NCBI GenBank assembly: GCA_052035235.1
Contig: JBPOHT010000007.1
Location: 1 to 64,000 of the forward strand
Length of the DNA stretch: 64,000 bases
DNA from: Solimonas_A sp052035235
GTDB lineage: Bacteria > Pseudomonadota > Gammaproteobacteria > Nevskiales > Nevskiaceae
Reading direction: 5' to 3'
Below, piece after piece: positions 17,550 through 25,545 of the stretch (positions are counted from its first letter, which is position 1; every line of letters begins with the position of its first letter). Made by a program: the position numbers and the translations under genes. The notes beneath the pieces are model-generated. The model was not told the origin of the DNA. It saw only the letters and a program-made list of their open reading frames with translations, and ran no database searches.

Positions 17550-18227
17550 ATGACCACCGGCATCAAATCCCGAGCCCCCAGCCGCAGCCCCCGTCGTGGG
17601 CAGGCACCCCAGGGGCGCAAGCCGGTAATCACGCGGGAAGACCTGATCGCGGCTGCCCTCAAGCTGGTGGGGCCCAACCGCAGCGTTTCGACGCTGAGCC
17701 TGCGCGAGGTGGCCCGAGAGGCGGGTATCGCGCCCAACAGCTTCTACCGCCATTTCCGCGACGTGGACGAACTGGCCATTGCCCTGATCGACCAGGCCGG
17801 GCGCTCGCTGCGCAAGATCATCGGCGAGGCGCGCTACCGCGCCGCCAGCGGTCGCAGCATCGTGCGCAGCTCGGTGGAAACCTTCATGGAGCAGCTCAGC
17901 GCCGACGAGAAGCTGCTGCATATCGTGCTGCGCGAGGGCACGGTGGGCTCGGACGCCTTCAAGCAGGCGGTGGAGCGCGAGCTGCACTCCTTCGAGGAAG
18001 AGCTCTGCGTGGACCTGATCCGCCTGGCGGAGCTCAACAAGCTGCCGATCTACGAGCCGCAGCTGGTGGCCAAGACGATCACGCGCCTGGTCTTCGCCAT
18101 GGGCACGGCCGCCATGGACCTGCCGCCGGACCGTCACCCCGAGCTGATCGAGGAGATGGTGAAGATACTGCGCATGATCATGGTCGGCACGCAGACCATG
18201 GCGCGCGAAGGCATCGTCGCGGATTGA
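17550..18227 (+). CDS. TetR-family regulator of the FabR/DesT type
   Basis: 225 aa. HTH at residues ~30-75: ITREDLIAAALKLVG then SLREVAREAGIAPNSFYRHFRD. The C-terminal part (EEELCVDLIRLAELNKLP, MVGTQTMAREG) resembles FabR and DesT, which sense the ratio of saturated to unsaturated acyl-CoA and repress unsaturated fatty-acid genes. Divergence from the desaturase pair supports this role. In-frame ATGs at 17,529 and 17,532 are possible alternative starts; 17,550 leaves the palindrome at 17,512-17,525 in a normal promoter position. Confidence 0.85.
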   Translation: MTTGIKSRAPSRSPRRGQAPQGRKPVITREDLIAAALKLVGPNRSVSTLSLREVAREAGIAPNSFYRHFRDVDELAIALIDQAGRSLRKIIGEARYRAASGRSIVRSSVETFMEQLSADEKLLHIVLREGTVGSDAFKQAVERELHSFEEELCVDLIRLAELNKLPIYEPQLVAKTITRLVFAMGTAAMDLPPDRHPELIEEMVKILRMIMVGTQTMAREGIVAD

Positions 18228-18233
18228 TGCCCG

Positions 18234-18262
18234 CGTGGGAGTGGCTGACAGCCGCTCCTACG
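18234..18262. repeat. REP-type hairpin, likely bidirectional terminator
   Basis: A 13-bp stem with a three-base loop (CGTGGGAGTGGCT-GAC-AGCCGCTCCTACG, two G-U pairs). Its sequence is of the GTGGGAGCGGCT type known from Pseudomonas REP elements. It overlaps the mocA stop codon and separates two convergent genes. Confidence 0.65.
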
Positions 18263-18848
18263 AGATGTGCAGACGCGCGTAGTCCTCGGGCGTATCCACG
18301 TCCACCGCCGCTTCCGGCATGTCCACGCGCAGCAGTTCCTGGCCCTGCCGCTCCAGCAGCTTGCGCGCCCCCTGCGGCCCCGACCAGCCCGACAGCTCCT
18401 CGTACCAGGGCCGCGGGAACAGGCAGGGCGGCCCCAGCGCGTCGCCGTGGGCGGCGGCGGCCATGCGCTGCGGCGTGAGCTGCCAGGCTTCCATCAATTG
18501 CCGCAACTGCGGCGCCTGGATGCGCGGCTGGTCCGCCAGGCAGACCAGAGCGGCCTGCGAATCGCCGCCGAGCAGATGGCGGAAGCCGCAGCCCAGCGAG
18601 CTGCCCATGCCCTGCGACCAGGCGGGGTTGTGCAGCAGCGTCAGCGGCAGGCCCTCGAGCGCGGCGGCTACCTCGTCGGCATAGGCGCCGGTGACCACCG
18701 TCAGCGGCAAGCCAGCGTCGAGCGCCGCCTGTGCCGCGCGCCGCACCATCGCCTGGCCCGCAAACGGCGCGAGCTGCTTGGCGCTGCCGAAGCGGCTGGC
18801 ATTGCCGGCCGCCAGCAGCAGCGCCTGGATGCGTGGGGTCCCAGGCAT
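18258..18848 (-). CDS. mocA: Molybdenum cofactor cytidylyltransferase-like protein
   Basis: 196 aa, NTP_transf_3 fold. The nucleotide-binding loop LLLAAGNASRFGSAKQL is at residues ~9-25, and the SQGMGSSLGCGF and CLADQPRI motifs follow, as in MocA/NicB-type enzymes that attach CMP to molybdopterin. It starts inside the xdhC stop (ATGA overlap) and belongs with the upstream molybdenum hydroxylase genes, which need the MCD form of the cofactor. Confidence 0.88.
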   Translation of the reverse strand: MPGTPRIQALLLAAGNASRFGSAKQLAPFAGQAMVRRAAQAALDAGLPLTVVTGAYADEVAAALEGLPLTLLHNPAWSQGMGSSLGCGFRHLLGGDSQAALVCLADQPRIQAPQLRQLMEAWQLTPQRMAAAAHGDALGPPCLFPRPWYEELSGWSGPQGARKLLERQGQELLRVDMPEAAVDVDTPEDYARLHIS

Positions 18849-19942
18849 CAGTGGATCGGCCCGTCGAGTGCGCTCAGCACGCCGCCGGCGCGTCCGCTGT
18901 GGGTGGCGAGGATTTCCGCGGCGATGGCCAGCGCGATCTCCTCCGGCGTCTCCGAGCCCAGGTCCAGCCCGGCCGGCGCACGCAGGCGCGGCGGCTGCAG
19001 GCCGGTGGCGGCATGCAGCTTCGCGGCGCGGCTGCGCGAGCCGATGGCGCCGAGATAGGCCAGCGGCAGCGTGGACAACTCGCGCAGGTAGTCGATGTCG
19101 CGCTCGAGGTTGTGCGTCATCACCACGGCGGAATCGTATTGGGTCGGTGCCAGGCGTTGCCGCAGCACGGCCGGCATGGCGCGCACGAAGCCGGTGCCCG
19201 CCGGCAGTTCATCGGGGGCGGCGCCGTCTTCCTGGTGATCCACCAGTGTCACCTGCCAGCCCAGGGTTTGCGCGAAGCGCGCCAGGGCCAGGGCGCCGGC
19301 GGTGATGCCCACCAGCAGCAGCGCATGCGGCGGACGCAGGCGTTCGATCAGCACCTCGTAGCAGCCGTGGGCGGTGTCGATGGCCTGCACCAGCGGGGCG
19401 CTGCCGGCCTTGCCGCCCTGCGCCAGCACGGCTTCGCTCAGGGCCGGATCGTCGAGGTTGCTGCTGGCGACGCCGCCGCACCAGACCAGGCGCTGCGGGC
19501 GTGGCGACAGGCACTGGCCGTCGCGGGTGTAGGCGGTGGCGAGGAAGCCGTCGCGGCGCGAGCCCAGGCAGTCGGCCACCGCGTCGACGAAGTGCAGGTC
19601 CTGGTCGTGCGACAGTGGTTCGATCAGCACCTCCAGCTCGCCGCCGCAGCCCATCTCGATCATCACGTCGAGCCCGTGCTCGCGGTTGTAGCGCACGATC
19701 TGCGCCTGGCCGCTGGCGATCACGCCTTGTGCGCGCGCGACGATGTCACGCTCGGGGCAGCCGCCGGACAGGCCGCGCACGATCTGGCCGTCGCCGCAGA
19801 CCAGCATGCGCGCGCCGGCACGGCGGAAGGTGGAGCCCTGGGTGCGCGTCAGCGTGGCCAGCGCGCCGCCGCCGGCAAAGCCCTGGGCCTGCAGCCGGCG
19901 CAGCCCGGCCAGCAGCGGGGCGAATTCCTGCGGTGTGTTCAT
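18848..19942 (-). CDS. xdhC: XdhC/CoxI-family maturation factor
   Basis: 364 aa. N-terminal XdhC_CoxI domain with ALATLTRTQGSTFRRAGARM and SGGCPERDIVARAQ (conserved Cys), then a linker and a C-terminal Rossmann-type XdhC_C domain with LLLVGITAGALALARFAQTLG and the SRSRAAKLHAATG segment. Proteins of this family insert sulfurated molybdenum cofactor into molybdenum hydroxylases. It lies between the hydroxylase genes and mocA on the same strand. Confidence 0.9.
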   Translation of the reverse strand: MNTPQEFAPLLAGLRRLQAQGFAGGGALATLTRTQGSTFRRAGARMLVCGDGQIVRGLSGGCPERDIVARAQGVIASGQAQIVRYNREHGLDVMIEMGCGGELEVLIEPLSHDQDLHFVDAVADCLGSRRDGFLATAYTRDGQCLSPRPQRLVWCGGVASSNLDDPALSEAVLAQGGKAGSAPLVQAIDTAHGCYEVLIERLRPPHALLLVGITAGALALARFAQTLGWQVTLVDHQEDGAAPDELPAGTGFVRAMPAVLRQRLAPTQYDSAVVMTHNLERDIDYLRELSTLPLAYLGAIGSRSRAAKLHAATGLQPPRLRAPAGLDLGSETPEEIALAIAAEILATHSGRAGGVLSALDGPIH

Positions 19943-20012
19943 CGCCCTATGCTGCCGCAGCCGCTATCCCCGGCGCATCATGCGCCGACCCTGTGGAGGA
20001 ACGGCCCATGCC

Positions 20013-22175
20013 TCAGGCCAGCCGCAACGGCAGCTCGCGCAGGCGCTGGCCGGTAAGCGCCGCCAGCGCGTTGGCCACCGCGGGTGCAACCGGCGGGGTG
20101 CCGGGCTCGCCGACGCCGCCGGGCTTTTCGGTACTGGGCACGATGTGCACGTCCACCTGCGGCATCTCGCCGAGCCGCAGCACCACGTAGTCGTGGAAGT
20201 TGGACTGCTGCACGCGGCCTTGCTGGAAGTCCAGGCGGCTGTGCAGCGCGGCGCTGAGGCCGAAGGCGACGCCCGATTCCAGCTGCGCCACGATGCCCGC
20301 GGGGTTCACCGCGATGCCGCAGTCCACCGCACAGGTGACGCGGTGCACGCGGATCTGTCCGTCCTGCACGGACACCTCGGCGACCTGGGCGACGATGCTG
20401 CCGAAGGACTCGTGCAGCGCGATGCCGCGCGCCCGGCCTGCCGCCAGCGGCGTGCCCCAGCCGGCCTTTTCCGCCGCCAGGTTGAGCGCGCCCAGGTGAC
20501 GCGGGTGGTCCTTCAGCAGTGCGCGCCGGTAGGCCACCGGGTCCTGCTTGGCGGCCAGCGCCAGTTCGTCGATCAGGCCTTCCATCACGAAGGCGGTGTG
20601 GCTGTGGCCCACCGAGCGCCACCACAGCACCGGGATGCCGGTCTTGGGCGAGTGCATGTCCACGCGATGCGCGGCGATGCCCTTGAGATAGGGCGAGTCG
20701 GCGACGCCTTCGACCGAGGTGGCGTCGATGCCGTCCTTGACCATCATCGGTTCCATCGGCGTGCCGACGAGGATCGACTGGCCCACCACCGCGTGCTGCC
20801 AAGCGCTGGGCATGCCCTTTTCGTCCACGCCGATCTGCACGCGGTGCAGGTAGGCGGGCCGGTAGTAACCGCCGCGCACGTCGTCCTCGCGCGTCCACAC
20901 GGTCTTCACCGGCTGGCCCGCCGCCTTGGCGACGTGCACGGCCTCGCTGACGAAGTCCGAGGTGGGGGTGGCGCGCCGGCCGAAGCCGCCGCCGAGGAAG
21001 GTGGTGTGGATCTGCACCTGCTCGGGCTTGAGGCCGGTGATCTGCGCCGCCACCATCTGGTCCAGGGTCTGGAACTGCGTGCCGGCCCAGATCTCGCAGC
21101 TGTCCGGGCCGATCTTCACCGTGGCATTCAGCGGCTCCATCGGCGCATGGGCGAGATAGGGCACGTGGTAGTCGGCCTTCAGCGTGCGGGTAGCCTGTTT
21201 CAAGGCCGCCGCGGGATCGCCGGCCGTGGCCGCGGCCAGGCCCGGTGTATCGGCCAGGCGCTGGAACTCCGCCTTCAGCGCGGCCGTGTCCAGCGCCGCG
21301 TTGGGGCCCAGGTCCCACTCCACCACCAGGGCATCACGGCCTTGCTTGGCCGCCCAGAAATGATCCGCCACCACGGCGACGCCGCTGGGCACCTGCACCA
21401 CGGCGCGCACGCCGGACAGGGCCTTGGCCTTGGCCGCGTCATAGGATTTCACCGTGGCGCCGAACACCGGCGGCCGTGCCACCACGGCGGTCAGCAGGCC
21501 ATCGAACTTCACGTCCATGCCGAAGACGGCGCGGCCGGTGATCTTCTCCGGCGTGTCGAGCCGCTTGGTCGCCTTGCCGATCAGCTTCCAGTCCTTTGAA
21601 TCCTTCAGCGCCACCTTCTCGGGTGCCGGCAGCGCATTGGCGGCCTCTGCCAGTTCACCGAAGCGGGCGCTGTGCGAGCCGCTGCTGACCACGCCGTTCT
21701 CCACCCGGCAGTCGGCGGGAGCGACGCCCCATTGCTGGGCCGCGGCCTGCACCAGCAGCGCGCGTGCCGTGGCACCGGCCTGGCGATAGCGCTCGAACTC
21801 CGACCAGGTGCTGCTGGAGCCGCCGGTCATCTGCATGCCGAACACGGTGTGCGCATAGACCGACGCGGCCGGTGCGTGCTCCACGCGCACGCGCGACCAG
21901 TCGGCATCCAGCTCCTCGGCGATCAGCATCGGCAGCGCCGTCCAGATGCCCTGGCCCATTTCGGAATGTGCGATCAGCACGGTGACGCTGTCGTCGCTGC
22001 CGACGCGCAGGAAGGCATTGGCCACCGGCGCCGCGGCAGGGGCAGCGGGCGCTGCTTCACCGCCACCAGAGAAACGCTTCACCAGCGGCACGGTGAAAGC
22101 GATGACCAAGCCACCGCCGACGACGGCGCCGGCTTTCAGGAACTTGCGGCGAGAGGCATTGCTGAGGTCGTTCAT
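20013..22175 (-). CDS. Molybdopterin-binding large subunit, isoquinoline 1-oxidoreductase (IorB) type
   Basis: 720 aa. Catalytic subunit of a xanthine dehydrogenase-family hydroxylase of the IorB/aldehyde dehydrogenase group. The N-terminus has a Tat-type signal, SRRKFLKAGAVVGGGLVIAF, so the enzyme should be exported folded with its small subunit. Family signatures are SEMGQGIWTALPMLIAEELD, GTQFQTLDQMVAAQITGL, TTFLGGGFGRRATPTSDFV and the C-terminal VTCAVDCGIAVNP. It is followed 12 bp upstream (transcriptionally) by the 2Fe-2S subunit gene and downstream by xdhC and mocA. No cytochrome c subunit is seen, so the electron acceptor is unknown. Substrate likely an aldehyde or N-heterocycle. Confidence 0.88.
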   Translation of the reverse strand: MNDLSNASRRKFLKAGAVVGGGLVIAFTVPLVKRFSGGGEAAPAAPAAAPVANAFLRVGSDDSVTVLIAHSEMGQGIWTALPMLIAEELDADWSRVRVEHAPAASVYAHTVFGMQMTGGSSSTWSEFERYRQAGATARALLVQAAAQQWGVAPADCRVENGVVSSGSHSARFGELAEAANALPAPEKVALKDSKDWKLIGKATKRLDTPEKITGRAVFGMDVKFDGLLTAVVARPPVFGATVKSYDAAKAKALSGVRAVVQVPSGVAVVADHFWAAKQGRDALVVEWDLGPNAALDTAALKAEFQRLADTPGLAAATAGDPAAALKQATRTLKADYHVPYLAHAPMEPLNATVKIGPDSCEIWAGTQFQTLDQMVAAQITGLKPEQVQIHTTFLGGGFGRRATPTSDFVSEAVHVAKAAGQPVKTVWTREDDVRGGYYRPAYLHRVQIGVDEKGMPSAWQHAVVGQSILVGTPMEPMMVKDGIDATSVEGVADSPYLKGIAAHRVDMHSPKTGIPVLWWRSVGHSHTAFVMEGLIDELALAAKQDPVAYRRALLKDHPRHLGALNLAAEKAGWGTPLAAGRARGIALHESFGSIVAQVAEVSVQDGQIRVHRVTCAVDCGIAVNPAGIVAQLESGVAFGLSAALHSRLDFQQGRVQQSNFHDYVVLRLGEMPQVDVHIVPSTEKPGGVGEPGTPPVAPAVANALAALTGQRLRELPLRLA

Positions 22176-22186
22176 GGCGATGCTCC

Positions 22187-22642
<456 letters not shown>

Positions 22643-22696
22643 GTTTCCCTCGCGGCGGCTGGGGCTGAAAAGCCGAGCCTACTCCTGCCGCGGCCC

Positions 22697-23332
22697 CTAA
22701 TCCATCGCGGACCGGGCGGAGCCATTTTCAGGCAAGGAAGTGCCATTTTCAGGCAAGGCGCGCTCCACCCAGCGGGTCGGCGGCGGGGCCACGTAGGCGT
22801 CAAACTGCTGCAACAAACGGCGCGGATCGTCGTCCACCATCATCATCGCCCGGTGCTGCGGCCGCACGAAGCCTTCGGTGTGCGTGTGGTCCAGGAATTC
22901 GCCCAGGCGATCATAGTAGCCGGCGACGTTGAGCAGGCCGCAGGGCTTCTCGTGCAGGCTCAGCTGTGCCCAGGTCCAGATCTCGAAGATTTCCTCCAGC
23001 GTGCCGAGCCCGCCGGGCAGGGCGATGAAGCCGTCCGACAGCTCCGCCATCAGCGCCTTGCGCTCGTGCATGGAGCGCGTGATGCGCAACTCGCTGAGGC
23101 CGTTGTGCCCGGCCTCCTTCTCCACCAGGGCCTCGGGGATCACGCCGGTGACGCGGCCGCCCAGGCGCAGCACCTCGTCGGCCAGCACGCCCATGACGCC
23201 GAGGTTGGAACCGCCGTAGACCAGCCCGATGCCGCGCTCCACCAGGGCCTGCGCCAGGCGGCGTGCGCCGGCGGCGTAGTCGGGAAGGCGGCCGGGGCTG
23301 GAGCCGCAGTAGACGCAGATGTTCTTGAGCAT
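22697..23332 (-). CDS. LOG-family protein (cytokinin riboside 5'-monophosphate phosphoribohydrolase type)
   Basis: 211 aa. The TIGR00730 family signatures are complete: NICVYCGSSPG at the start, GLVYGGSNLGVMG, the MHERKALMAELSDGFIALPGGLGTLEE core (PGGxGTxxE). Such proteins hydrolyse nucleoside monophosphates to the base and ribose-5-phosphate. ATG at 23,332 begins directly at the conserved N-terminus. The C-terminal tail contains a 21-bp in-frame duplication coding for LPENG twice. Confidence 0.9.
   Translation of the reverse strand: MLKNICVYCGSSPGRLPDYAAGARRLAQALVERGIGLVYGGSNLGVMGVLADEVLRLGGRVTGVIPEALVEKEAGHNGLSELRITRSMHERKALMAELSDGFIALPGGLGTLEEIFEIWTWAQLSLHEKPCGLLNVAGYYDRLGEFLDHTHTEGFVRPQHRAMMMVDDDPRRLLQQFDAYVAPPPTRWVERALPENGTSLPENGSARSAMD
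22718..22759. repeat. Tandem 21-bp duplication in the LOG gene tail
   Basis: GCCATTTTCAGGCAAGG occurs twice with a 21-bp period inside the last codons of the LOG gene, giving two LPENG units. It keeps the frame and lies outside the enzyme fold. Confidence 0.7.
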
Positions 23333-23429
23333 GGGAGTCCGGCCTGTTTCAGCCGATAGTCTAGTCGGCGGTTCCGAGAACTGGTGCGGCCAGCAGGTAG
23401 GATAGTGACTTTCCAAGCGGCCTTGCTCC

Positions 23430-24350
23430 ATGCCTGACCTGATCCTGCATCACTATCCGCTGTCTCCCTTCTCGGAAAAGCTCCGCGTCATGCTCGGCTA
23501 CGCCGGGCTGTCCTGGCAGTCGGTGATCACGCGCGAGATGCCGCCGCGGCCACTGCTGGAAGCCCTGGCAGGTGGTTACCGCAAGGTGCCAGTGGCGCAG
23601 GTTGGTGCCGATGTGTTCTGCGACACGCGCACGATCGCCGCCGAAATCGCTGCGCTTTCCGGCAAGCCCGAGCTGGCGCTGGAGCACTGTTCCGCCGAGG
23701 TGCGCGAGTTCGCGGCCACGGCGGACCTGGAGATATTTCTGGCCTGTGTCATGGTTGGGGGCAGCGGCAAGCTCGGCCGGCGCCTCCGCGAGACGATGTC
23801 GCTGCCCGACGTGATGCGCTTCGCCTGGGACCGCATTGGCATCGGCCTGCGGGCCAAGGTGAAGGGCGTGGGCGTTCGCGGCGCGCGTCCGCGCGTACTG
23901 CGACACCTGGCCGATGTGGAGTCACGGCTGCAGCAGCAGGACTTCCTGTTCGGCCCGCAGCCGAACCATGCGGATTTCTCCACTTACCACAGCCTCTGGT
24001 TCCTCCGCGACATGGGGGGCTTGTCGCTGGTCGACGCTTTCCCGCGGACCCTCGCCTGGATGGAGCGCATGAAGGCCTTCGGCCATGGCAGCCCTCGATC
24101 GATCAGCGCGGAGCAGGCCTTGGAGATTGCGCGCGCGGCGCAGCCGCGTGCCATTGCTCCCGAGCACCGACAGGACGCGTTGATCGGGAGCAAGGTCAGC
24201 GTGGCGCCCACGGACTACGGGCAGGTGCCTACCGTGGGCATTCTGGCGGGAGCGACACCGGAGCGCTGGATCCTGATGCGGGAGCCGCAAGGCGGAGGTC
24301 GCCTGCACGTCCACCTGCCGAAGGCGGACTTCGAACTGAAGCTTGCGTAG
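23430..24350 (+). CDS. Glutathione S-transferase family protein
   Basis: 306 aa. Thioredoxin-like N-terminal domain with LILHHYPLSPFSEKLRVMLGY (active-site region SPFSEK) and the cis-Pro region GYRKVPVAQVG, then DTRTIAAEIA; a helical C-terminal domain with PNHADFSTYHSLWFLR. The last ~70 residues form an extra beta-rich extension beyond the GST fold. It is divergent from the LOG gene and followed by a strong terminator. Physiological substrate unknown. Confidence 0.82.
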   Translation: MPDLILHHYPLSPFSEKLRVMLGYAGLSWQSVITREMPPRPLLEALAGGYRKVPVAQVGADVFCDTRTIAAEIAALSGKPELALEHCSAEVREFAATADLEIFLACVMVGGSGKLGRRLRETMSLPDVMRFAWDRIGIGLRAKVKGVGVRGARPRVLRHLADVESRLQQQDFLFGPQPNHADFSTYHSLWFLRDMGGLSLVDAFPRTLAWMERMKAFGHGSPRSISAEQALEIARAAQPRAIAPEHRQDALIGSKVSVAPTDYGQVPTVGILAGATPERWILMREPQGGGRLHVHLPKADFELKLA

Positions 24351-24458
24351 CGTGGCAGGCGGGCCTCCCGGGCCCTTGCCGGATACGGTCGGGCATTTCC
24401 TGCGATGGATCGGTCCTGTGTGAAGGATGGCGCTGCGCCGGACGGCCTGCCTCCACGA

Positions 24459-24486
24459 AGAAGCCCGGCTTTCGCCGGGCTTCTTT
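24459..24486 (+). terminator. Rho-independent terminator after the GST gene
   Basis: Perfect 11-bp stem AGAAGCCCGGC / GCCGGGCTTCT with loop TTTC, followed by TT and a short T-rich run. It lies 109 bp after the GST stop and 72 bp from the end of the convergent lipoprotein gene. Confidence 0.8.
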
Positions 24487-24557
24487 GCAGCTTTGCATCA
24501 ACAGCCGCACGGCCCCGGAATCTCCTGCGACCATGCGGGTGCCATCGTGCACATGCG

Positions 24558-25415
24558 CTACCGGATGTTCCCAATCAGGAAGCGGACCGCTTCCGTCTGG
24601 GCGGCGTTGACCAGGAGTCCGATCAGGAGACCATCCTCGGCCTGCGGGCGGAAGGCGACACCTTCGACGGTCTGCCCTGCCATCGGGCAAGGCGCGGCAC
24701 CAAAGCTTACCTGCAAGGAGTATCCACCCTTCACCGGGCTCAGCTTACCGGACAGGGTGCAATCACTGACCGCCTTGGCTTCCGCTGCTTCGACCGCCAC
24801 AGGTGCCGCGGTGCCCGGTTCCGTAACCACGGGCTCCGTGACCACGGGCTCGGTAACCTCGGGTTCGGTAACCACGGGCGGTGCGACGCTGGTGATATCG
24901 CCGGTCGCGCTTATGTTGAGTTGGAGGTACACGGCCGTCGCCGAGGCCGTAGTCCGCAACTCTCCCGACGGTTCCCTGTCCAGGCTCGCAAGGGTCGGTA
25001 TGTCCGCGTACAGGGACGTGAATTCGACTTCGCTCGAGCCTTCGCCATCAATGTTCTCGATCTCCACCGTTGCGCGCGCGTCACCCTCCGCTACCGTCCC
25101 GGTGACATAAGTACCGGTCACGGTGAGGTCTTCGCCATCAGGGGCCGATCCCAGGGTGAACGCCCTGAAATCGCTGCTGGCAAACGAGTTGCCGCTGCCC
25201 GGTGTCAGGGTGCCATGCCCCAAGGTACCGTCGTCGAGGAATGCGTAGTACTGCCCGGAGTCGAGGATCAGCGCAAAGACTTCATTGACGCTGCTGCCAT
25301 ACAGACCCGAAAACGCCGCTGCCTTCCCCTCGCTGCCGTTGTCGTTGCTACCGCAACCCGCCAGGACCAAGCCCAAAGCCACCGCCGTCACTAACTCTTT
25401 CACGATTTTCCTCAT
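24558..25415 (-). CDS. Hypothetical lipoprotein with VVTEP repeats
   Basis: 285 aa. ATG at 25,415 gives a lipoprotein signal (MRKIVKELVTAVALGLVLAGC, lipobox LAGC). The first ~130 residues after the Cys are a beta-rich domain (SGLYGSSVNEVFALILDSGQ) seen in unnamed outer-membrane lipoproteins. A linker of tandem TEP units (EPEVTEPVVTEPVVTEP) follows, then a C-terminal region with one Cys pair (DCTLSGKL and APCPMAG). Function unknown. The DNA of the linker is a visible short tandem repeat. Confidence 0.75.
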   Translation of the reverse strand: MRKIVKELVTAVALGLVLAGCGSNDNGSEGKAAAFSGLYGSSVNEVFALILDSGQYYAFLDDGTLGHGTLTPGSGNSFASSDFRAFTLGSAPDGEDLTVTGTYVTGTVAEGDARATVEIENIDGEGSSEVEFTSLYADIPTLASLDREPSGELRTTASATAVYLQLNISATGDITSVAPPVVTEPEVTEPVVTEPVVTEPGTAAPVAVEAAEAKAVSDCTLSGKLSPVKGGYSLQVSFGAAPCPMAGQTVEGVAFRPQAEDGLLIGLLVNAAQTEAVRFLIGNIR

Positions 25416-25545
25416 GTCCATTGGATGTGCGGGCGCATTGGTGGCCCGCATGGGCGAGAGGATGGAGATGCCGTGGGGGGCTGGCATCTACCACATGGTA
25501 TATCCGCCCCGGGAAGTGTGATCGACCCCGCACCCGACAATCGGA

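Noticed and set aside
24818..24878. CRISPR-like short repeats
   Set aside because: In-frame VVTEP coding repeats in a lipoprotein; no spacers and no cas genes. No CRISPR array was seen in the window.
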